The notes: generated by a model not told the origin, from the sequence alone. 64,000 nt of DNA from Streptomyces sp. CGMCC 4.7035 (GCF_031583065.1 NZ_CP134053.1:744001-808000); one strand, 5' to 3'; counted from the first letter of the stretch, positions 57,001-64,000 are shown. Program-made: numbers and translations.

Positions 57001-59313
57001 CTGCTCGCCCGGGTGCGGGAGAGGAGCCTGGCCGGGTTCGAGCACCAGGACGTGCCGTTCGAGCGGCTGGTCGAGGAACTTGCTCCGACCAGGTCGCTGG
57101 CGCGCCATCCGCTCTTCCAGGTGCTCTTGACCTTCCAGAACAACGCCGAGGCGGTGCTGGACCTCCCGGGTGTGCAGGTCGGTGGATCGGGGGGCTCGCC
57201 GGTGTCGACGAGTTCGTCGGTGGCCAAGTTCGACATCGACGTGATCGTGGGAGAGGCGTTCGATGCGGACGGGGTTCCGGCCGGGATTGATGGCGGGGTG
57301 ACCGGTTCGGCGGATCTGTTCGACGCCGGCACGGTCGCGGTGATCGCCGAGCGGTGGGTGCGGGTGTTGGAGGCAGTGACGGCTGATCCGTCCGTCCGGG
57401 TTTCCCGGGTGGATGTGCTGGATGCCGAGGAGCGGCACCGGGTGCTGGTGGAGTGGAACGACACCGACACGGTCGTGCCGGAAGCACTGGTACCCGAGAT
57501 GATCGCGGCGCAGGCGGCGCGGACGCCGGATGCAGTGGCCGTGGTCGCGGACGGCGTCGAGTTGTCCTACGCCGAACTGGACGCGCGGGCGAACCGGGTG
57601 GCCCGGTACCTGATCGGACTGGGAATCGGTCGCGAGTCAGTGGTGGGTCTGTGCTTGCCGCGAGGCCTGGACATGATCGTGGGCCTGCTGGCGGTGTGGA
57701 AGGCCGGCGCCGCGTACCTGCCGATCGACCCGGGCTACCCGGTCGAGCGGGTGGCGTTCATGCTGGCCGATGCCCGTGCGGCCGTTCTGCTCGGCACCGA
57801 GGACGTCCTCGATGAGTTGCCGGCCGTACGGGCGCCGATGGTGGCGCTGGATGATCCGCAGGTGGCCGCGGCGATGTCGTCGACGTCTGCCGAGGCGTTG
57901 GACATCCGCGTGGCTCCGGAGCAGCTGGCGTACGTGATCTACACCTCGGGGTCGACCGGTCAGCCGAAGGGCGTGGGGGTGACCCACCGCGGGCTGGCCA
58001 ACTACGTGGCCTCGGTGCCCGTGCGAGTCGGGCTTACCGGCACAGGGCGGTTCGGAGTGCTGCAGGGGCAGGTCACCGACCTGGGCAACACCCTGGTGTT
58101 CGGGGCGCTTTCAACGGGCGGAACGCTGGTGTTGGCGCCGGAGAAGGTGCTCACCGACCCGGCGGGGATGGCCGAGTTCGTCGCCGGTCAGAAGATCGAC
58201 GCCGTGAAGGTGGTGCCCTCGCATCTGGCGGCCCTGGGCGCCGGTGCGGCCGGTCTGGAAGCGGTCGTACCGAGCCGCGCCGTGGTGCTGGGCGGCGAGG
58301 CCGCTCCGACCGGATGGGTGCGGGAGCTGATGGCCGTGGCCGGGAAGGACCGGTCGGTGTTCAACCACTACGGTCCGACCGAGACCACGATCGGGGTGCT
58401 CACCGCCCACCTCGACGCCCGGACGGTGGCCGACGGTGCGCTGCCGCTCGGCCGTCCGGTGGCCAACACCCGCGCCTACGTGCTGGATGAGCAGCTGACA
58501 CCGGTGCCCGTCGGGGTGGCCGGGGAGTTGTACGTGGCCGGAGCTCAGCTGGCCCGCGGGTACGTGGGACGAGCGGTCCTGACCGCAGGCAGGTTCATCG
58601 CCGACCCGTTCGACACGGTTGGCGGCGGCCGGCTGTACCGCACCGGCGACGTGGTGCGCTGGACCGAGTCCGGCGAGCTGGTGTTCGTCGGCCGGACCGA
58701 CGAGCAGGTGAAGATCCGCGGCTTCCGGATCGAGCCGGGCGAGATCGAGGCAGCGCTCACCGCGCACCCGCAGGTCGCCCGCGCCGCGGTCGTCGCCCGG
58801 GAGGACGTGCCGGGTGACAAGCGCCTGGTGGCTTACATCGTCCCGGCCGATGTCGAGGATCTGGATGACGAGGCGCTGTCCGGTTCGGTACGTCAGTTCG
58901 TCGCCGCGCGGATGCCCGATCACCTGGTGCCATCGGTCGCGGTGGTTCTGAAGACACTGCCGTTGACGGCCAACGGAAAACTGGACCGCAAAGCCCTTCC
59001 TGCGCCGGAGTTCGCAACTACGGCAGGATCCGGCCGTGGCCCTGCCAGCCCGCGCGAGGAAATGCTGTGTCAGGCGTTTGCGGAGGTCCTCGGCCTGGAG
59101 TCGGTCGGGGTCGAGGACGACTTCTTCGACCTCGGTGGGCACTCCCTGCTCGCGGTTCGGCTGATCAGCCGGATCCGCACTCTCCTGGGAGCCGAGATCG
59201 ATATCCGGACCCTGTTCGACACGCCGACAGTCGCCGGTCTGGCAGAGCACGTAGACAACCGTAAGTCGACTCGGCCGGCCCTGCGACCGATGCGTAACTC
59301 CGAGGAGTCCTGA
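23866..59313 (+). CDS. 11-module nonribosomal peptide synthetase, lipo-initiating
   Basis: About 11,815 residues in one uninterrupted frame. ATG 23866 is chosen because TGAGG lies nine bases upstream; a TTG at 23833 in frame has no such site. Order: C1-A1-T1, then ten C-A-T modules; no E, MT or TE domain. C1 is a lipo-initiation condensation domain (HHIAIDG). C2, C3, C4 and C8 have the YPLAPLQEG(I/L)(F/L)FHHLLADGG opening of dual condensation/epimerization domains with HHxxQDHT active sites. C5, C6, C7, C9, C10 and C11 are LCL type ([14 protein letters not shown](T/G)DGWS). Ten-residue specificity codes read Ser, Ser, Ser, Ser, X5, Asn, Ser, Thr, Ser, X10, Asp. Carrier serine codons are at 26872, 30097, 33382, 36646, 39817, 43033, 46237, 49519, 52705, 55912 and 59143. 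The protein ends just after T11 and hands over to the next NRPS. MbtH and the lipid genes are upstream in the same direction. Confidence 0.97.
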   Translation: MVASEHELQELMSGQLGVWYAQQFAPASPAYTIGDYTELRGDLDVDLFVDALRRALDEADGYRLRITVENGIPRQYVGRSDEYPIEVLDLRAETDPRAAAEQWIHADVDRPVDLSDGWLSAQTVLRLADDHAIWYQRAHHIAIDGTSLSAFANRLAEIYTGLLEGRASSDGALAPVTVLMETDRDYRESEERGRDRDFWLDLLSGAPEPAGWRGRQARRLANRPVQHLEEIGAPDADGLKAAARRLKTNFAGLVIAATAAYRHQVTGAQDIVLGVAVNGRTLRREFGIPGMTANIMPVRLRMTQESTVADLLRQTAHAVRQGLRHQRYQYTDIMTDLGLVGGGPLYDVVVNVVLAEHPERFGNCSASWTGLYTGPVDDLRIDVYHGSAAGGMETAVELNRDLHGDDEGADISRHFLRVLNWFAAASPEDSIGGVELLDAAELERVLVEWNDTDAVVPAGTLPGLFAGQVARTPDAVAVVFEGESVSYAELDARANRLARVLVGRGVGAESVVAVCLERGFDMVVALLAVLKAGGAYLPIDPELPAERVAFMLADAGAVCVVTDGACVAVVGAGAVPVVFTDDVQVSLADDGPLGVSVVPGHAAYVIYTSGSTGVPKGVVVSHAGIVNRLGWMQDRFGLAVGDRVLHKTPFGFDVSVWELFWPLLQGAVMVVARPGGHRDPGYVAELVREQRVDTVHFVPSMLEAFLAAPQARECGSLRRVVCSGEALGAGVRDRFFSVFGEGAGLFNLYGPTEASVDVTEYRVEADGSGVVPIGRPVANTRVFVLDERMRPVPVGVAGELYLAGVQLARGYVGRAGLTAERFVADPFDATDAGGGRLYRTGDVVRWSESGDLVYLGRADEQVKVRGFRIEPGEIEAVIAGHPQVAQTAVIVREDEGGDKRLVAYVVPATGSEADPVVLRAFVAERLPEYMVPSAVVVLDALPLTHNGKLDRKALPAPDFSAIAGSGRAPANVREELLCQGFAEVLGLESVGVDDDFFALGGHSLLAVQLLEWLRVRGMSVSVQVLFEAPTPADLAAVAGAVQGTVPENLIPDGAQVITPEMLPLVELTEAEIQTVVAGVPGGAGNVADVYPLAPLQEGIFFHHLLADGGEDVYVTAFGWEFDGRSQLDGFVAALQQVVDRHDVFRTSVVWQGLREPVQVVWRSATLPVTEVNLDADSVDPAAELVSEVGLVMDLGRAPLLDLHVAEISGDRWLGLLRMHHVVQDHTTLEMLHDELRTILAGQADELPDPLPYRQFVSQARARLESGEHQDFFRDLLSGVDEPTAAFGVTDVRRDGSGVAVAELDLGADLVVRLREVSRRLGASPATVMHVAWSRVLAVVSGRDDVVFGTMLLGRMNARAGSGRMPGLLTNMLPVRVRTGELDVQAAVTAMRGQLAGLLEHEHAPLALAQRASGVPADVPLFTSMFNYRQATTPSSSLAGIRNVFFQERTNYPLAVVVDDNGDGLGLTVDAVAPIDPQAVAEMLHTGVGHLVSALEDALDDGAQVPLSAVSVLDGTELDRVLVQWNDTDAVVPAGTLPGLFAGQVARTPDAVAVVFEGESVSYAELDARANRLARVLVGRGVGAESVVAVCLDRGVDMVVALLAVLKAGGAYLPVDPELPAERVAFMLADAGAVCVVTDGACVAVVGAGAVPVVFTDDVQVSLADDGPLGVSVVPGHAAYVIYTSGSTGVPKGVVVSHAGIVNRLGWMQDRFGLAVGDRVLHKTPFGFDVSVWELFWPLLQGAVMVVARPGGHRDPGYVAELVREQRVDTVHFVPSMLEAFLAAPQARECGSLRRVVCSGEALGAGVRDRFFSVFGEGAGLFNLYGPTEASVDVTEYRVEADGSGVVPIGRPVANTRVFVLDERMRPVPVGVAGELYLAGVQLARGYVGRAGLTAERFVADPFDATDAGGGRLYRTGDVVRWDADGDLVYLGRADEQVKVRGFRIEPGEIEAVIAGHPQVAQTAVIVREDEGGDKRLVAYVVPATGAQADPVVLRAFVAERLPEYMVPSAVVALEALPLTVNGKLDRRALPAPDFAAIAGSGRGPANVREEILCQGFAEVLGLESVGVEDDFFALGGHSLLAVRLVEWLRVRGMSVPVRSLFVSPTPAGLAAVSGAVTVSVPENLIPDGAQTITPEMLPLVELTEAEIQAVVAGVEGGAGNVADIYPLAPLQEGIFFHHLLADGGQDAYVLRMVVEFDDRSRLDGFVGALQQVVDRHDVFRTSLVWQGLREPVQVVWRSATLPVTEVKLGTDSADPATDLVSVVGLQMDLGRAPLLDLHVAEASGGRWLGLVRVHHLVQDHTAMDVVYDEVQTILAGRAETLVEPLPFRGFVAQARAGLDTGEHEEFFRELLSGVDEPTAAFGVSDVRGDGSEVVSASLPVDAGVAARLQDVSRRLGASAATVMHLAWSRVLSVVSGRDDVVFGTVLFGRMNAGAGSDRMPGLFMNTLPVRVRTGELDVLGAVTAMRGQLAGLLEHEHAPLALAQRVSAVPADEPLFATLFNYRHNASAAPHGSNEHDAGFEGVRPVFSRESTNYPLTVSVDDGGGELLGVTVDAVGPIDPQAVAGMLLTVVGHLVSALEDALDGGAQVPLSAVGVLDAVELDRVLVEWNDTDAVVPAGTLPGLFAGQVARTPDAVAVVFEGESVSYAELDARANRLARVLVGRGVGAESVVAVCLDRGVDMVVALLAVLKAGGAYLPVDPELPAERVAFMLADAGAVCVVTDGACVAVVGAGAVPVVFTDDVQVSLADDGPLGVSVVPGHAAYVIYTSGSTGVPKGVVVSHAGIVNRLGWMQDRFGLAVGDRVLHKTPFGFDVSVWELFWPLLQGAVMVVARPGGHRDPGYVAELVREQRVDTVHFVPSMLEAFLAAPQARECGSLRRVVCSGEALGAGVRDRFFSVFGEGAGLFNLYGPTEASVDVTEYRVEADGSGVVPIGRPVANTRVFVLDERMRPVPVGVAGELYLAGVQLARGYVGRAGLTAERFVADPFDATDAGGGRLYRTGDVVRWDADGDLVYLGRADEQVKVRGFRIEPGEIETVIAGHPHVAQTAVIAREDRAGDKRLVAYIVPTSAEGVDPAAGAVAGQDLSVSVRRSVAERLPEYMVPSAVVVLDALPLTRNGKLDRRGLPAPDFASLAGSGRAPANVREELLCQGFAEVLGLESVGVDDDFFALGGHSLLVVRLVEWLRVRGMSVSVRALFLSPTPAGLAAVSGAVTVSVPENLIPDGAQTITPEMLPLVELTEAEIEIAVAGVEGGAGNVADIYPLAPLQEGLLFHHLLADGGDDVYVLLAVLEFQDRSGLDGFASAVQQVIDRHDVFRTSVVWKGLREPVQVVWRSAKLTVTEVSLDTDTADPAADLVSLVGLSMDLGRAPLLDLHVTEVSGGRWLALVRVHHLVQDHTAADIVLDEARTILAGRAEELPEPLPFRGFVAQARAGLDTGEHEEFFRELLSGVDEPTAAFGVSDVRGDGSEVVSASLPVDAGVAARLQDVSRRLGASAATVMHLAWSRVLSVVSGRDDVVFGTVLFGRMNAGAGSDRMPGLFMNTLPVRVRTGELDVLGAVTAMRGQLAGLLEHEHAPLALAQRVSAVPADEPLFATLFNYRHNTVGSSQSADEGSADEHGGFEGLRQVFVQDRTNYPLTMSVDDNGDAGLILMVDAVAPIDPQAVAEMLHTGVGHLVSALEDALDGGAQVPLSAVGVLDAVELDRVLVEWNDTAAEVPAGTLPGLFAGQVARTPDAVAVVFEGESVSYAELDARANRLARVLVGRGVGAESVVAVCLDRGVDMVVALLAVLKAGGAYLPVDPELPAERVAFMLADAGAVCVVTDGACVAVVGAGAVPVVFTDDVQVSLADDGPLGVSVVPGHAAYVIYTSGSTGVPKGVVVSHAGIVNRLGWMQDRFGLAVGDRVLHKTPFGFDVSVWELFWPLLQGAVMVVARPGGHRDPGYVAELVREQRVDTVHFVPSMLEAFLAAPQARECGSLRRVVCSGEALGAGVRDRFFSVFGEGAGLFNLYGPTEASVDVTEYRVEADGSGVVPIGRPVANTRVFVLDERMRPVPVGVAGELYLAGVQLARGYVGRAGLTAERFVADPFDATDAGGGRLYRTGDVVRWDADGDLVYLGRADEQVKVRGFRIEPGEIETVIAGHPQVAQTAVIAREDRAGDKRLVAYVVPATGSEVDPAVLRAFAAERLPEYMVPATVMTLEALPLTPNGKLDRKALPAPDFATAAGSGRAPANVREEILCQGFAEVLGLESVGVDDDFFALGGHSLLAVRLVSRVRIMLGAELSLRTLFEAPTVAELAARLPGAGVARSALVSQVRPERLPLSFAQQRLWFIGQLEGPSATYNIPMAIRLAGDLDKAALAAALRDVIGRHEVLRTVFPTAGGQPFQQILAVDDLVWDLEFVELAAGELLPDAVMRATEYVFDLASEVPVRAWLFTAGPDEHVLVVVVHHIATDGWSSDPLARDVSTAYAARLEGRAPLWEPLPVQYADYTLWQRELLGDEQDPDAVISRQVTYWSEALAGAPEELALPVDRPRPAVASHRGHTVPLEISADVHARLRHVAREQGVSVFMLLQATLAVLLSKLGAGTDIPIGSPVAGRADEALDDLVGFFVNTLVVRTDVSGDPTFTELLARVRETSLAGFEHQDVPFERLIEELAPARSLARHPLFQVMLTLQNNAAAELALPGVQAQAVPSGEQASKFDLNTIVSEMFDAEGVPAGLRGVVTGAADLFDAGSIAVIAERWVRVLEAVLADPSLPVSGVDVLSADERRRVLVEWNDTVVDVARSTLPELFAVQVERTPEAPAVVFEGESLSYAELDARANRLARYLVGLGVGPERLVGVCLDRGVDLMVALLAVLKAGGAYLPIDPEYPAERVAFMLSDAAPVVVLASSATAGVPASSGVPVVVLDDPDVAGAVSSLPGSDPVVSLVAAHPAYVIYTSGSTGTPKGVVVSHVGFASFAAGHARLLGVGAGDRVGQFASASFDTFGWEWCMALLQGATLVVVPSGKRFGQELTGLLAEQAVSFVTLPPAVLALLEPESIAPDVTVVVAGEACAPEVMARWAAGHRMFNSYGPTETTVDATLWRCDADAGQVAIGRPVVNSQVFVLDEALRPVPVGVAGELYVAGAGLARGYLGRAGLTAGRFVADPFDTDPAGGGRLYRTGDVVRWNADGDLVYLGRADEQVKIRGFRIEPGEIEAVLAEHPLVAQAAVIAREDEPGDKRLVAYIVPTAGAVALPGLLRDRVASRLPEYMVPAAVVTLDTLPLTPNGKLDRRALPAPEFASAAGLGRGPANVREELLCQAFADILGLETIGVEDDFFALGGHSLLAVRLVSRARAVLGVEIDIRTLFEAPTVAGLAARLSDADTARSPLAPWVRPERLPLSFAQQRLWFIGQLEGPSALYNIPMVLRLSGDVDSSALGSALRDVIGRHEVLRTVFPTAADGQPLQQVIDIDELDWELQLVEVTASDLEAEVATAAGYAFDLASEVPVRAWLFTEGSDEPSAERVLVVVVHHIAGDGWSTGPLARDVSTAYAARLDGRAPVWEPLPVQYADYALWQRELLGNEDDPDSLISQQVAYWREALAGAPEELTLPTDRPRPAVASNHGHTVPLQVPADVHARLVGVAREQGVTVFMLVQAALAVLLSKLGAGRDIPMGMAVAGRTDEALDDLVGFFINSLVIRTDLSGDPTFHQVLSRVRETSLAGFEHQDVPFERLVEELAPSRSLARHPLFQVMFTGQNNAEAVLDLPGVRVGGQEASAAATSAARFDIDLSVGEVFATGGVPAGLRGVVTGSADLFDADSVALFAERLVRLLETVLTNPSVPLSALDLLDADERRRVLVEWNDTDAVVPDALVPELFAAQVVRTPDAVAVVADGVELSYAELDARANRLARYLTGLGVGAESVVGLCLPRGVDMVVALLAVWKSGGAYLPIDPEYPAERISFMLSDARAAVLLGTEDILDELPAVRVPVVALDDPQVAAVVSSVADGPVGVPVVPGQLAYVIYTSGSTGTPKGVGVTHGGLANYVVWAAGEYGPAAGGAVLHSSLAFDLTVTSVVVPLVAGSVVVASAEGGAEGLAGLVNASGGFDVLKVVPGHLPLLAELVTDAAALSAARVLVVGGEALSAGAVRDWLGRTPDSVVVNEYGPTETVVGCCVFRAVSGQRLDEQVPIGRPIANVRLYVLDESLRPVPVGVAGELYIAGAQLARGYVGRAGLTAGRFVADPFDATGSGGRLYRTGDVVRWNADGDLVYVGRADEQVKVRGFRIEPGEIEAVLTAHPQVAQAAVIAREDVPGDKRLVAYVVPAAEAEADAGVLREFVGSRLPEYMVPSAVVVLEALPLTVNGKLDRKALPAPDFAAAARSGHGPANAREKALCQAFAEVLGLESVGVDDDFFALGGHSLLAVRLVSRVRALLGVEIDIRFLFEAPTVAGLAARLSGAGAARSALVPQARPERLPLSFAQQRLWFIGQLEGPSSTYNIPMVLGLSGDVDSAALGSALRDVIGRHEVLRTVFPTADGEPFQQVIDIEELAWELQAVEVAAGQLPDAIAQAAQYAFDLVSEVPVRAWLFTEGSGEPSGEQVLVVVVHHIAGDGWSTGSLARDVSTAYAARLEGRAPVWEPLPVQYADYALWQRELLGSEDDPDSVISRQVAFWRSALAGMPEELALPVDRPRPVVSSHRGHSVPLQVSADVHARLLEMAREQGVTVFMVVQAALAVLLSKLGAGTDIPIGAAVAGRTDEALDDLVGFFVNTLVMRTDVSGDPAFTELLARVRETGLAGFEHQDVPFERLVEELAPARSLSRHPLFQVMLTLQNNTEAELDLPGVRPGVHASAAAMSVAKFDLELSLGEVFDTNGAPVELRGELTGSVDLFEAGSVLAMAERLVRVLETVAADPFVRVSGMDVLDAVERRRVLVEWNDTDAVVPAGTLPGLFAGQVARTPDAVAVVFEGESVSYAELDARANRLARVLVGRGVGAESVVAVCLERGFDMVVALLAVLKAGGAYLPVDPELPAERVAFMLADAGAVCVVTDGACAAVVGAGAVPVVFTDDVQVSLADDGPLGVSVVPGHAAYVIYTSGSTGVPKGVVVSHAGIVNRLGWMQDRFGLAVGDRVLHKTPFGFDVSVWELFWPLLQGAVMVVARPGGHRDPGYVAELVREQRVDTVHFVPSMLEAFLAAPQARECGSLRRVVCSGEALGAGVRDRFFSVFGEGAGLFNLYGPTEASVDVTEYRVEADGSGVVPIGRPVANTRVFVLDERMRPVPVGVAGELYLAGVQLARGYVGRAGLTAERFVADPFDATDAGGGRLYRTGDVVRWDADGDLVYLGRADEQVKVRGFRIEPGEIEAVIAGHPQVAQTAVIVREDEGGDKRLVAYVVPATGSEADPVVLRAFVAERLPEYMVPSAVVALEALPLTVNGKLDRRALPAPDFAAIAGSGRGPANVREEILCQGFAEVLGLESVGVEDDFFALGGHSLLAVRLVEWLRVRGMSVPVRSLFVSPTPAGLAAVSGAVTVSVPENLIPDGAQTITPEMLPLVELTEAEIQAVVAGVEGGAGNVADVYPLAPLQEGIFFHHLLADGGEDAYVTPFVLEFDNRSRLDGFVGALQQVVDRHDVFRTSVVWQGLREPVQVVWRSATLPVTEVNLDTDSTDPAADLVASAGLAMDLGRAPLLDLHVAGVSGGQWLALVRVHHLAQDHTAMDVVLSEIQAVLADRAEELPDPLPYRDFVAQARAGLDTGVHEGFFQELLSGVDEPTLAFGVSDVRGDGSGVVNASLHLDTDLAARLRDVSRRLGASAATVLHVAWSRVLAAVSGRDDVVFGTVLFGRMSSGAGSDRVPGLIMNTLPVRVRTGDLDALSAVTAMRGQLAGLLEHEHAPLALAQRVSAVPADEPLFTALFNYRHSTVRGPERTDGAGGFEGVRVVFSRERTNYPLTVSVDDDGHGFGLTVDAVGPIDPQAVAGMLHTAVGHLVPALEDALAGGPQVPLSAVAVLDAAELDRVLVQWNDRTIDAPQATLPGLFAGQVARTPDAVALVDGDVRLTYAELDARANRLARLLAGRGVGPESVVAVLMERSADLVVALLGVLKAGAAYLPVDPAYPAERVGFVLADARPALVFTEASCVAAVPVVDAPVVVLDDPQVVAAVAALDGSALADAECAGPLLLDHPAYSIYTSGSTGRPKGVAVTHRNVVSLFAAARGLFEFGSDDVWSWFHSFAFDFSVWELWGALLHGGRVVVVPHGVSRSPEEFWELLERERVTVLSQTPSAFYQLIAAEAGRAGLGERLRAVVFGGEALDPARLGEWWARRPEGGPRLVNMYGITETTVHVTYRELGVGDAGSAASVVGRGIPGLRVYVLDERLAPVPVGVAGELYVAGGQLARGYAGRAGLTAERFVADPFDTTGGGRLYRSGDVVRWNADGELVFVGRADEQVKVRGFRIEPGEIQAVLAGHPQVAQAEVIVREDAVGDKRLVAYVVPVAGAEPDPVVLREFAASRLPEYMVPSAVVLLEALPLTVNGKLDRKALPAPDFASLTGTGRGPANVREELLCLAFAEVLGLESVGVEDDFFALGGHSLLAVRLVSRVRTLLGVELSLRVLFEAPTVAALAARLPGAGVARSALVPQVRPERLPLSFAQQRLWFIGQLEGPSSTYNIPMAIRLAGEVDSAALSGALRDVIGRHEVLRTVFPVAQGEPFQQVIDIDELGWELQQVEVTASDLEAEVAAAAGYAFDLAVEVPIRAWLFSDGSGERVLVVVVHHIAGDGWSTGPLARDVSTAYAARVEGQAPVWEPLPVQYADYALWQRELLGSEGDPDSVISRQFTYWREALAGAPEELTLSVDRPRPAVSSHRGHAVPLQIPADVHAQLVKVAREQGVTVFMVLQAALATLLSKLGAGEDIPIGAAIAGRTDEALDDLVGFFVNTLVMRTDLSGDPTFEQLLARVRETSLAGFEHQDVPFERLVEELAPARSLSRHPLFQVMLTLQNNAEAELDLRGLSTQGIAAAQPAAKFDLELSLGEVFDADGVSGGLRGDLIGSADLFDAATVVAMAERLVRVLETVAADPFVRVSGMDVLDAVERRRVLVEWNDTDAVVPAGTLPGLFAGQVARTPDAVAVVFEGESVSYAELDARANRLARVLAGRGVGAESVVAVCLDRGVDMVVALLAVLKAGGAYLPVDPELPAERVAFMLADAGAVCVVTDGACAAVVGAGAVPVVVTDDVQVSLADDGPLGVSVVPGHAAYVIYTSGSTGVPKGVVVSHAGIVNRLGWMQDRFGLAVGDRVLHKTPFGFDVSVWELFWPLLQGAVMVVARPGGHRDPGYVAELVREQRVDTVHFVPSMLEAFLAAPQARECGSLRRVVCSGEALGAGVRDRFFSVFGEGAGLFNLYGPTEASVDVTEYRVEADGSGVVPIGRPVANTRVFVLDERMRPVPVGVAGELYLAGVQLARGYVGRAGLTAERFVADPFDATDAGGGRLYRTGDVVRWDADGDLVYLGRADEQVKVRGFRIEPGEIEAVIAGHPHVAQTAVIVREDEGGDKRLVAYVVPATGAQADPVVLRAFVAERLPEYMVPSAVVVLEALPLTVNGKLDRRALPAPDFAAIAGSGRGPANVREEILCQGFAEVLGLESVGVEDDFFALGGHSLLAVRLVSRVRTLLGVELSLRDLFEAPTVAGLAARLPGAGVARSALVSQVRPERLPLSFAQQRLWFLGQLDGPSPTYNIPMVLGLSGDVDSAALGAALRDVIGRHEVLRTVFSTAADGQPFQQVIGIDELDWELQQVEMAEYDLEAGVAAAVGYAFDLSSEVPVRAWLFADGSDERVLVVVVHHIAGDGWSAGPLARDVSTAYAARVAGQTPVWEPLPVQYADYALWQRELLGSESDPDSLISQQVRYWQRALAEAPQELLLPTDRPRPAVSSHRGHTVPLAISADVHARLLSVAREQGVTVFMVLQAALATLLSKLGAGEDIPIGAAIAGRTDEALDDLVGFFVNTLVMRTDLSGDPTFEQLLARVRETSLAGFEHQDVPFERLVEELAPARSLSRHPLFQVMLTVDNNADAVPDLPGLSAREVSSGMQVAKFDLDVSLSELFGTEGAPMGLLGTVTGAADLFEADSVAVMAERLMRVLEAVLADPSVPLSAVGVLDAVELDRVVYGWNDTAAVVPAGSLPELFARQVARTPDAVAVVFEGESVSYAELDARANRLARVLAGRGVGAESVVAVCLERGVDLVVALLAVLKAGAAYLPVDPELPAERVAFMLADAGVVAVLTDQTCGRVLPDGGTGSGVPVVVVDDPRMVSAVSSVSAEALDVRVPAGQLAYVIYTSGSTGTPKGVGVPHSGAVNLIWWLLDEYGLGASDRVLHKTPIGFDVSVWELFLPLVSGAVLVVARPGGHRDPAYLAGLVRDQRVTAAEFVPGMLELFLAEPATAECVSLRQVLSGGEELSAAVRDRFFAVLPGARLHNTYGPTEASVTVTSQECGPGGSGAVPMGGPMWNVRAYVLDAALRPVPAGVAGELYLAGVQLARGYVGRAGLTAGRFVADPFDTAGAGGRLYRTGDVVRWNAEGGLVFAGRADDQVKIRGFRIELGEVQAVVASHPRVAQAAVVARQDSAGDKRLVAYVVPAAGLEADPVVLREHVASRLPEYMVPSAVVVLEALPLTVNGKLDRRALPVPDFGAVAGSGRAPADVREELLCQAFAEVLGLESVGVDDDFFALGGHSLLAVRLVSRVRIMLGAELSLRALFEAPTVAGLAARLPGAGAARAALVPQARPERMPLSFTQQRLWFIGQLEGPSATYNSPETVRLSGHVDHVALDAALRDVIGRHEVLRTVFPTAADGQPFQQVIDIEDLDWELQVAKVAPADLPQQVEAAARYAFDLASEVPVRAWLFTVGPDEHVLVVVAHHIATDGWSSDPLARDVSTAYAARLEGRTPVWEPLPVQYADYTLWQRELLGSEDDPDSVISRQVAYWRQALAGAPEELALPVDRPRPAVASHRGHTMPVKIPAALHGRILNVAREQGVTAFMLLQAALAVLVSKLGAGTDIPIGSAIAGRTDEALDDLVGSFVNTLVVRTDVSGDPTFAELLARVRERSLAGFEHQDVPFERLVEELAPTRSLARHPLFQVLLTFQNNAEAVLDLPGVQVGGSGGSPVSTSSSVAKFDIDVIVGEAFDADGVPAGIDGGVTGSADLFDAGTVAVIAERWVRVLEAVTADPSVRVSRVDVLDAEERHRVLVEWNDTDTVVPEALVPEMIAAQAARTPDAVAVVADGVELSYAELDARANRVARYLIGLGIGRESVVGLCLPRGLDMIVGLLAVWKAGAAYLPIDPGYPVERVAFMLADARAAVLLGTEDVLDELPAVRAPMVALDDPQVAAAMSSTSAEALDIRVAPEQLAYVIYTSGSTGQPKGVGVTHRGLANYVASVPVRVGLTGTGRFGVLQGQVTDLGNTLVFGALSTGGTLVLAPEKVLTDPAGMAEFVAGQKIDAVKVVPSHLAALGAGAAGLEAVVPSRAVVLGGEAAPTGWVRELMAVAGKDRSVFNHYGPTETTIGVLTAHLDARTVADGALPLGRPVANTRAYVLDEQLTPVPVGVAGELYVAGAQLARGYVGRAVLTAGRFIADPFDTVGGGRLYRTGDVVRWTESGELVFVGRTDEQVKIRGFRIEPGEIEAALTAHPQVARAAVVAREDVPGDKRLVAYIVPADVEDLDDEALSGSVRQFVAARMPDHLVPSVAVVLKTLPLTANGKLDRKALPAPEFATTAGSGRGPASPREEMLCQAFAEVLGLESVGVEDDFFDLGGHSLLAVRLISRIRTLLGAEIDIRTLFDTPTVAGLAEHVDNRKSTRPALRPMRNSEES
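25225..26580 (+). repeat. Ser adenylation-domain repeat, reference copy of six
   Basis: About 1.35 kb covering most of A1 recurs almost base for base in A2, A3, A4, A7 and A9, at offsets +3225, +6477, +9774, +19365 and +25833. Differences are few and patchy: LERGFDM in copies 1 and 7 but LDRGVDM in 2, 3, 4 and 9; GACVAVV in 1-4 but GACAAVV in 7 and 9. Confidence 0.9.
27001..30225 (+). other. NRPS module 2: dual C/E, A(Ser), T
   Basis: C2 begins with [16 protein letters not shown] and has active site [10 protein letters not shown]2 (about 28420-29955) carries the serine code DVWHVSLVDK. T2 has its Ser codon at 30097. The next C is dual C/E, so D-Ser2 is predicted. Confidence 0.83.
28440..30355 (+). 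repeat. A2-T2-linker repeat, second copy at 44580-46495
   Basis: Offset +16140. Identity continues from the Ser A domain through T2 and the linker into the start of the dual C/E domain, with isolated differences (for example C/G at 29961 and A/G near 30355). The same block, offset +22608, also matches module 9, but only up to 30104/52712 in the carrier-domain motif. Confidence 0.85.
30226..33510 (+). other. NRPS module 3: dual C/E, A(Ser), T
   Basis: C3 is dual C/E type (VHHLVQDHT). A3 (about 31672-33230) has the serine code DVWHVSLVDK and its C-terminal subdomain is longer and different (a stretch around 33060-33130) from the sister Ser domains. T3 reads [12 protein letters not shown] (Ser codon 33382). 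D-Ser3 is predicted from the following dual C/E domain. Confidence 0.83.
30901..31380 (+). repeat. C3/C4 condensation-domain repeat, second copy at 34186-34665
   Basis: Offset +3285. The C-terminal halves of C3 and C4 agree almost perfectly (one T/C difference seen near 31193/34478) and diverge sharply after the CTGTTCAACTACCGGCACAAC segment. Confidence 0.85.
33511..36765 (+). other. NRPS module 4: dual C/E, A(Ser), T
   Basis: C4 is dual C/E type (VHHLVQDHT) and nearly identical to C3 across its C-terminal half. A4 (about 34970-36500) has the serine code. T4 (Ser codon 36646) has the [14 protein letters not shown] tail seen before LCL domains, and the next C is LCL. Residue 4 is therefore predicted to be L-Ser. 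Confidence 0.83.
36766..39945 (+). other. NRPS module 5: LCL C, A(unassigned, perhaps aromatic), T
   Basis: C5 is LCL with [10 protein letters not shown]5 (about 38150-39660) opens its pocket with [10 protein letters not shown], and the code reads D-T-W-T-V-A-S-V-D-K. The D-x-W-T-x-A pattern recalls phenylalanine-type codes (GrsA DAWTIAAICK), but Ser322 and Asp331 differ, so the assignment is open. The next C is LCL, implying an L-residue. Confidence 0.7.
39946..43155 (+). other. NRPS module 6: LCL C, A(Asn), T
   Basis: C6 is LCL with [10 protein letters not shown]6 (about 41345-42880) reads DLTKVGEVGK, one conservative change from the classical asparagine code DLTKLGEVGK. It is a candidate substrate site for the CmlA-type hydroxylase. 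The next C is LCL, so L-Asn (or beta-hydroxy-Asn) is predicted. Confidence 0.82.
43156..46365 (+). other. NRPS module 7: LCL C, A(Ser), T
   Basis: C7 is LCL ([12 protein letters not shown]). A7 (about 44560-46090) has the serine code. From about 44580 to 46495 the DNA is nearly identical to module 2, including T7 (Ser codon 46237). The following dual C/E domain predicts D-Ser7. Confidence 0.83.
46366..49640 (+). other. NRPS module 8: dual C/E, A(Thr), T
   Basis: C8 is dual C/E (VHHLAQDHT). A8 (about 47805-49375) reads DFWSVGMVHK, close to the threonine code DFWNIGMVHK. T8 Ser codon is 49519. The next C is LCL, so L-Thr is predicted. The A-T DNA is repeated in module 12. Confidence 0.83.
47865..49541 (+). 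repeat. Thr A-T repeat, copy 1 (copy 2 at 60719-62395)
   Basis: 1,677 bases with constant offset 12,854. No difference was seen in the stretches I compared by eye. It begins at the conserved GGGTTGTTTGCCGGGCAG segment at the A-domain start and ends five codons after the carrier-domain serine. Confidence 0.88.
49641..52825 (+). other. NRPS module 9: LCL C, A(Ser), T
   Basis: C9 is LCL ([12 protein letters not shown]). A9 (about 51025-52560) has the serine code. T9 (Ser codon 52705) is a hybrid: its first half matches module 2 DNA and its second half matches module 8 DNA. The next C is LCL, so L-Ser is predicted. Confidence 0.83.
52826..56035 (+). other. NRPS module 10: LCL C, A(unassigned, perhaps basic residue), T
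   Basis: C10 is LCL ([12 protein letters not shown]). A10 (about 54215-55760) reads D-V-W-E-L-G-T-V-T-K. Glu at the fourth position is typical of several codes for basic residues such as ornithine, but I cannot match the whole code. The next C is LCL, implying an L-residue. Confidence 0.68.
56036..59313 (+). other. NRPS module 11: LCL C, A(Asp), T
   Basis: C11 is LCL ([12 protein letters not shown]). A11 (about 57430-58990) reads DLTKVGHIGK, the standard aspartate code. T11 has FFDLGGHS (Ser codon 59143), the common consensus, whereas every other carrier domain here has FFALGGHS. The protein ends about 50 residues later. The next protein begins with an LCL C, so L-Asp or beta-hydroxy-Asp is predicted. 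Confidence 0.83.
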
Positions 59314-62300
59314 TGTACCCGTTGTCCTTCGCGCAGCAGCGCCTGTGGCTCATTGGGCAGTTGGAGGGTCCCAGCGCGACTTACAACATCCCGATGGTGC
59401 TGGGATTGTCCGGCGAGGTGGACTCCGCGGCGTTGGGCGAGGCGTTGCGGGATGTGATCGGCCGGCACGAGGTGCTGCGTACGGTGTTCCCGACGGTCGA
59501 CGGGCAGCCGATCCAGAAGATCCTTCCTCTCGGGGAGTTGGACTGGAGCCTTTACACCGTCGAGGTTGCGCCCGAGGACCTGCAGTCGGCGATCGACGAC
59601 GCAGCCGGGTACCTGTTTGACCTGGCGTCCGAGGTGCCGGTCCGCGCGTGGTTGATCTCGGCCGGCGCGGACGAGCGCGTCTTGGTGGTGGTGGTGCACC
59701 ACATCGCCAGCGACGGCTGGTCCAAGGGGCCACTGGCGCGGGATGTCGCAACGGCTTACACCGCCCGGTGCCAGGGCCGGGCGCCGCGGTGGGAGCCGTT
59801 GCCGGTGCAGTACGCGGACTACACGCTGTGGCAGCGTGAGCTGCTGGGCAGCGAGGACGACCCGGACAGCGTGGTTTCCCGCCAGATCGCCTATTGGCGG
59901 GAGGCTTTGGCCGGGGCGCCGGAGGAGCTGGCGTTGCCGACGGACCGACAGCGTCCGACAGTGGCCACTCATCGGGGACATCGGGCGCCTGTGCGGGTGC
60001 CGGCCGATGTGCACGCTCAGCTGGTGAGGGTGGCGCGTGAGCAGGGCGTGACGGTGTTCATGCTGGTGCAGGCCGCCCTCGCGGTGCTGCTGTCCAAGCT
60101 GGGCGCCGGCACGGACATCCCGATCGGTGCGGCGGTCGCCGGGCGCACGGACGAGGCGCTGGACGACCTGGTCGGGTTCTTCGTCAACACGCTGGTGATG
60201 CGCACCGATCTGTCGGGTGACCCGACGTTCGAGCAGCTCCTGTCTCGGATGCGGAAGACCAGCCTTGCGGCGTTCGCGCATCAGGACGTGCCGTTCGAGC
60301 GTCTGGTGGAGGAGCTGGCTCCTTCCCGGTCGATGTCGCGTCATCCGTTGTTCCAGGTGATGCTCACCGTGCAGAACAACGCCGAAGCGCAGCTGGACCT
60401 GCCAGGGTTGAGTGCTCGGTCGGTCTCCTCGGACGAGGAACCGGCGAAGTTCGACCTGGACGTCGCGGTGTCGGAAGCACTCGGCGCCGATGGTGTTCCG
60501 GCAGGGCTGCGCGGTGAACTGGTGGGTTCGGCGGACCTGTTCGATGCGGCGACAGTGGTGGCGATCGCCGAGCGTCTGGTGCGGGTGCTGGAGACGGTGG
60601 CCGCCGATCCGTCCGTGCGGGTCTCCGGGGTGGATGTCCTGGGTGCCGAAGAGCGGCGTCGGGTGTTGGTGGAGTGGAACGGCACCGATGCGGTGGTGCC
60701 GGAGTCCACGTTGCCGGAGTTGTTTGCCGGGCAGGTGGCGCGGACGCCGGATGCGGTGGCGTTGGTGGATGGTGATGTGCGGTTGACGTATGCGGAGTTG
60801 GATGCGCGTGCGAATCGGTTGGCGAGGTTGTTGGCCGGGCGTGGGGTGGGTCCGGAGTCGGTGGTGGCGGTGTTGATGGAGCGTTCCGCCGATCTGGTGG
60901 TGGCGTTGCTGGGTGTGTTGAAGGCGGGGGCGGCGTATCTGCCCGTGGATCCGGCTTATCCGGCTGAGCGGGTCGGGTTTGTGCTGGCTGATGCGCGTCC
61001 GGCGTTGGTGTTCACCGAGGCGTCCTGTGTTGCGGCGGTGCCTGTGGTGGATGCGCCGGTGGTTGTGCTGGATGATCCGCAGGTGGTTGCGGCGGTTGCC
61101 GCTCTGGATGGCAGCGCTCTGGCGGATGCGGAGTGTGCTGGTCCTTTGTTGTTGGATCATCCTGCGTATTCGATCTATACGTCCGGGTCGACGGGGCGTC
61201 CCAAGGGTGTGGCGGTGACGCATCGCAATGTGGTGAGTCTGTTCGCTGCGGCGAGGGGGCTGTTCGAGTTCGGGTCGGACGATGTGTGGAGCTGGTTCCA
61301 TTCGTTCGCGTTCGATTTCTCGGTGTGGGAGTTGTGGGGGGCGTTGCTGCACGGTGGGCGTGTGGTGGTGGTTCCGCATGGGGTGTCCCGGTCTCCGGAG
61401 GAGTTCTGGGAGTTGCTGGAGCGGGAGCGGGTGACGGTGTTGAGTCAGACGCCGTCGGCGTTTTATCAGCTGATCGCTGCTGAGGCGGGCCGGGCGGGGT
61501 TGGGTGAGCGGCTGCGTGCGGTGGTGTTCGGTGGGGAGGCGTTGGATCCTGCGCGGCTGGGTGAGTGGTGGGCGCGGCGGCCGGAGGGTGGGCCGCGGCT
61601 GGTGAACATGTATGGGATCACCGAGACGACCGTGCATGTCACCTACCGTGAGCTTGGGGTGGGGGATGCCGGGTCGGCGGCCAGTGTGGTCGGTCGGGGT
61701 ATTCCTGGTCTGCGGGTGTATGTGCTCGATGAGCGGCTTGCTCCGGTACCGGTGGGTGTGGCTGGTGAGTTGTATGTGGCGGGTGGGCAGTTGGCGCGTG
61801 GGTATGCGGGGCGTGCGGGTCTGACCGCGGAGCGGTTCGTCGCCGACCCGTTCGACACCACCGGTGGTGGCCGGTTGTATCGGTCCGGGGATGTGGTGCG
61901 CTGGAACGCTGATGGTGAGCTGGTGTTCGTGGGCCGGGCGGATGAGCAGGTGAAGGTCCGGGGGTTCCGGATCGAGCCGGGTGAGATCCAGGCGGTGCTG
62001 GCCGGGCATCCGCAGGTGGCGCAGGCCGAAGTGATCGTGCGGGAGGATGCGGTCGGGGACAAGCGCCTGGTCGCCTACGTCGTCCCCGTGGCCGGGGCCG
62101 AGCCTGATCCGGTCGTGTTGCGGGAGTTCGCCGCGTCGCGGTTGCCGGAGTACATGGTGCCGTCGGCTGTGGTGCTGCTGGAGGCGTTGCCGCTCACGGT
62201 CAACGGGAAGCTGGACCGCAAGGCCCTGCCCGCCCCCGACTTCGCCTCACTCACCGGCACCGGCCGTGGTCCCGCAAACGTCCGCGAGGAACTGCTGTGC

Positions 62301-62490
62301 TTGGCGTTCGCTGAGGTCCTGGGCCTGGAGTCGGTCGGCGTCGAGGACGACTTCTTCGCCCTGGGCGGACACTCACTGCTCGCGGTGCGCCTGGTGGAGT
62401 GGTTGCGGGTGCGGGGTGTGTCGGTGTCGGTGCGGGCGCTGTTCCTGTCGCCGACACCTGCGGGGTTGGCGGCTGCTTCCGGGCCGGTCA
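59313..62490 (+). other. NRPS module 12: LCL C, A(Thr), T
   Basis: C12 spans about 59316-60650, A12 about 60665-62225 and T12 about 62275-62490. A12-T12 DNA from 60719 to 62395 repeats module 8. The T12 tail switches to the VEWLRVRGV type that precedes dual C/E domains. Confidence 0.83.
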
Positions 62491-64000
62491 CGGTGGTGGT
62501 GCCGGAGAACCTGATCCCGGACGGCGCGCAGGGGATCACCCCGGACATGCTGCCGTTGGTGAAGCTGACCGAGGCCGAGGTTCAGGCTGTGCTCAGCGGT
62601 GTCGAGGGTGGTGCGGGCAATGTGGCGGACGTCTATCCGCTTGCCCCGCTGCAGGAAGGGATCCTGTTCCATCATCTGCTGGCCGACAGCGGTCAGGACG
62701 CCTATGTACTGCCCATGGTGGTCGAGTTCGACGACCGTTCCCGGCTGGACGGGTTCGTCGGGGCGTTGCAGCAGGTGATCGACCGGCACGACATCTTCCG
62801 CACCTCGGTGGTGTGGCAGGGACTGCACGAGCCGGTGCAGGTGGTGTGGCGGTCCGTGACGCTGCCGGTGGCCGAGGTCGGCCTCCCTGTGAACAGCTCC
62901 GATCCGACAGCGGATCTGGTGTCGGTGGTGGGGCTGTCGATGGATCTGGGGCGGGCGCCGCTGCTGGATCTGCATGTCACCGAGACTTCTGGTGGCCGGT
63001 GGCTGGGGTTGGTGCGGGTGCATCACCTGGTGCAGGACCACACTGCGATGGATGTCGTGCTGGAGGAGATCCAGACGATTCTGGCCGGGCGGGCAGCGGA
63101 GCTGCCGGAGCCGTTGCCGTTCCGGGACTTCGTGGCCCAGGCCAGGGCCGGGCTGGAGACCGGGGAGCATGAGGAGTTCTTCCGGGAGCTATTGGCCGGG
63201 GTGGATGAGCCGACCGCGGCGTTCGGGGTCAGCGATGTACGCGGGGATGGCTCAGGCGTGGTAAGGGCAAGCCTGCCGCTGGAAGCCGGTGTGGCGGTGC
63301 GGCTGCGGGACGTGTCGCGGCGGTTGGGCGCGAGTGCGGCGACGGTGCTGCATGTGGCGTGGGCGCGGGTGCTGTCGGTGGTGTCGGGCCGTGATGATGT
63401 GGTGTTCGGCACGGTGCTGTTCGGCCGGATGAACGCAGGCGCCGGCTCCGACCGGGTGCCCGGATTGTTCATCAACACCCTGCCGGTGCGCGTCCGCACC
63501 GGCGATCTCACCACTCTGGAAGCGGTCACCGCGATGCGGGCCCAATTGGCCGGGCTGCTGGAGCACGAGCACGCGCCGCTGGCGCTCGCCCAGCAGGTCA
63601 GTGCGGTGCCGGCCGACGAGCCGCTGTTCACCACGCTGTTCAACTACCGGCACAACGCAGGCGGGGGCCGGGACGAGTCCGACGGTGCCGGGTTCGAGGG
63701 TGTCCGGCAGGTGTTCTCCCGGGAGCGGACCAACTATCCGTTGTCCGTGTCGGTCGACGACGACGGTCACGACTTTGGCCTGGTCGTGGACGCGGTGGGT
63801 CCGATCGACCCTCAGGCGATGGCCGGGATGCTGCACACCATGGTCGACGGCGTGGTCTCGGCGTTGGAGGACGGTCTGGACGGCGGCGCACAGGTGCCCC
63901 TGTCCGCGCTCGATGCGCTGTCCCTTGATGAGCGGCGTCGGGTGTTGGTCGAGTGGAACGACACCGATGCGGTGGTGCCGGAGTCCACGTTGCCGGAGTT
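59313..64000 (+). CDS. second NRPS, 5' part (C-A(Thr)-T-C/E-A...), runs off the window
   Basis: ATG at 59313 overlaps the last base of the previous stop (TGATG) and has GAGGAG at 59302-59307. It starts abruptly inside the condensation-domain consensus ([12 protein letters not shown]) with no N-terminal docking domain. C12 is LCL (HHIASDGWS). A12 reads DFWSVGMVHK (Thr) and T12 has its Ser codon at 62373. C13 is dual C/E ([25 protein letters not shown]), predicting D-Thr or D-allo-Thr at position 12. A13 has just begun (VLVEWNDT...) when the window ends, and at least 1,562 residues are present. Hpg/Dpg-activating modules are expected further along, because none occurs before this point. Confidence 0.96.
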   Translation, partial: MYPLSFAQQRLWLIGQLEGPSATYNIPMVLGLSGEVDSAALGEALRDVIGRHEVLRTVFPTVDGQPIQKILPLGELDWSLYTVEVAPEDLQSAIDDAAGYLFDLASEVPVRAWLISAGADERVLVVVVHHIASDGWSKGPLARDVATAYTARCQGRAPRWEPLPVQYADYTLWQRELLGSEDDPDSVVSRQIAYWREALAGAPEELALPTDRQRPTVATHRGHRAPVRVPADVHAQLVRVAREQGVTVFMLVQAALAVLLSKLGAGTDIPIGAAVAGRTDEALDDLVGFFVNTLVMRTDLSGDPTFEQLLSRMRKTSLAAFAHQDVPFERLVEELAPSRSMSRHPLFQVMLTVQNNAEAQLDLPGLSARSVSSDEEPAKFDLDVAVSEALGADGVPAGLRGELVGSADLFDAATVVAIAERLVRVLETVAADPSVRVSGVDVLGAEERRRVLVEWNGTDAVVPESTLPELFAGQVARTPDAVALVDGDVRLTYAELDARANRLARLLAGRGVGPESVVAVLMERSADLVVALLGVLKAGAAYLPVDPAYPAERVGFVLADARPALVFTEASCVAAVPVVDAPVVVLDDPQVVAAVAALDGSALADAECAGPLLLDHPAYSIYTSGSTGRPKGVAVTHRNVVSLFAAARGLFEFGSDDVWSWFHSFAFDFSVWELWGALLHGGRVVVVPHGVSRSPEEFWELLERERVTVLSQTPSAFYQLIAAEAGRAGLGERLRAVVFGGEALDPARLGEWWARRPEGGPRLVNMYGITETTVHVTYRELGVGDAGSAASVVGRGIPGLRVYVLDERLAPVPVGVAGELYVAGGQLARGYAGRAGLTAERFVADPFDTTGGGRLYRSGDVVRWNADGELVFVGRADEQVKVRGFRIEPGEIQAVLAGHPQVAQAEVIVREDAVGDKRLVAYVVPVAGAEPDPVVLREFAASRLPEYMVPSAVVLLEALPLTVNGKLDRKALPAPDFASLTGTGRGPANVREELLCLAFAEVLGLESVGVEDDFFALGGHSLLAVRLVEWLRVRGVSVSVRALFLSPTPAGLAAASGPVTVVVPENLIPDGAQGITPDMLPLVKLTEAEVQAVLSGVEGGAGNVADVYPLAPLQEGILFHHLLADSGQDAYVLPMVVEFDDRSRLDGFVGALQQVIDRHDIFRTSVVWQGLHEPVQVVWRSVTLPVAEVGLPVNSSDPTADLVSVVGLSMDLGRAPLLDLHVTETSGGRWLGLVRVHHLVQDHTAMDVVLEEIQTILAGRAAELPEPLPFRDFVAQARAGLETGEHEEFFRELLAGVDEPTAAFGVSDVRGDGSGVVRASLPLEAGVAVRLRDVSRRLGASAATVLHVAWARVLSVVSGRDDVVFGTVLFGRMNAGAGSDRVPGLFINTLPVRVRTGDLTTLEAVTAMRAQLAGLLEHEHAPLALAQQVSAVPADEPLFTTLFNYRHNAGGGRDESDGAGFEGVRQVFSRERTNYPLSVSVDDDGHDFGLVVDAVGPIDPQAMAGMLHTMVDGVVSALEDGLDGGAQVPLSALDALSLDERRRVLVEWNDTDAVVPESTLPE
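60719..62395 (+). repeat. Thr A-T repeat, copy 2 (copy 1 at 47865-49541)
   Basis: Same block as at 47865-49541. The flanks differ: upstream is a different LCL domain; downstream the carrier tail and a dual C/E domain replace the LCL context of copy 1. Confidence 0.88.
62491..64000 (+). other. NRPS module 13, incomplete: dual C/E and start of A
   Basis: The [16 protein letters not shown] linker leads into the dual C/E domain (about 62620-63900, catalytic HHLVQDHT near 63020). The adenylation domain starts near 63940. Its specificity region lies outside the window. Confidence 0.85.

Noticed and set aside
59070..62009. A 979-codon minus-strand open frame, spanning the two NRPS genes
   Set aside because: Same mirror effect; it crosses the junction of the two real genes and repeats with the Thr module at 47-49 kb.
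23866..64000. Classical epimerization or thioesterase domains in the NRPSs
   Set aside because: No E-type or TE-type (GxSxG terminal) segment was found; all inter-module domains read as condensation types, so D-residues were assigned to dual C/E domains instead.

Overview
The window is high-GC actinomycete DNA, most like Streptomyces or a close relative: GC-rich third codon positions, many GTG starts, and GTGA/TGATG start-stop overlaps. Almost all of it belongs to one biosynthetic gene cluster for a large nonribosomal lipopeptide. I see no tRNA, rRNA, transposase or CRISPR array.

Layout. 1-1043: poorly coding left edge with an outlying StrR-type operator (317-345) and a small unknown gene on the minus strand. 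1261-4509: a cytochrome P450 (+) and an ABC exporter (-) converging on a shared terminator. 4944-5918: a StrR-family (ParB-like plus HTH) pathway activator. 6224-12574: a plus-strand operon of alpha/beta hydrolase, hpgT and dpgABCD, for 3,5-dihydroxyphenylglycine (Dpg) and the shared aminotransferase. 12696-14803: hmo and hmaS on the minus strand, which complete 4-hydroxyphenylglycine (Hpg) supply. 14804-15752: about 950 bases with at most a decayed ORF and a hairpin. 15753-17342: a CmlA-type diiron beta-hydroxylase (-). 17889-23739: MbtH-like protein, fatty-acyl-AMP ligase (broken by an in-frame TAA), two acyl-CoA dehydrogenases and an acyl carrier protein, i.e. the lipid starter set. 23866-59313: one 35.4-kb, 11-module NRPS gene (about 11,815 aa). 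59313-64000: the start of the next NRPS gene, with one complete module and most of the next condensation domain, running off the window.

How the parts fit. FAAL + ACP + dehydrogenases would supply an unsaturated acyl chain to a lipo-initiating condensation domain. From adenylation codes read by eye, modules 1-12 predict acyl-D-Ser-D-Ser-D-Ser-L-Ser-X5-Asn-D-Ser-Thr-Ser-X10-Asp-D-Thr. D-configuration is inferred only where the next condensation domain is of the dual condensation/epimerization type; there are no stand-alone E domains. No Hpg- or Dpg-type code occurs in these 12 modules, so those residues must enter further right. The supporting genes resemble those of ramoplanin and enduracidin clusters, but the serine-rich order matches neither, nor any product I can recall.

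Regulation. Four inverted repeats of the form GTTCAACTG-N11-CAGTTGAAC (two perfect, two degenerate) lie at 317, 4760, 6020 and 17590, in front of the exporter, between activator and dpg operon, between hydroxylase and MbtH/lipid genes, and at the left edge. This defines a likely StrR-type regulon.

Most striking points: a megasynthase made of near-identical Ser modules with DNA-level recombination junctions inside the carrier-domain active-site motif; an apparently exact 1,677-bp Thr A-T duplication; proteobacterial-style dual C/E domains; and a nonsense codon in the lipid-loading ligase.
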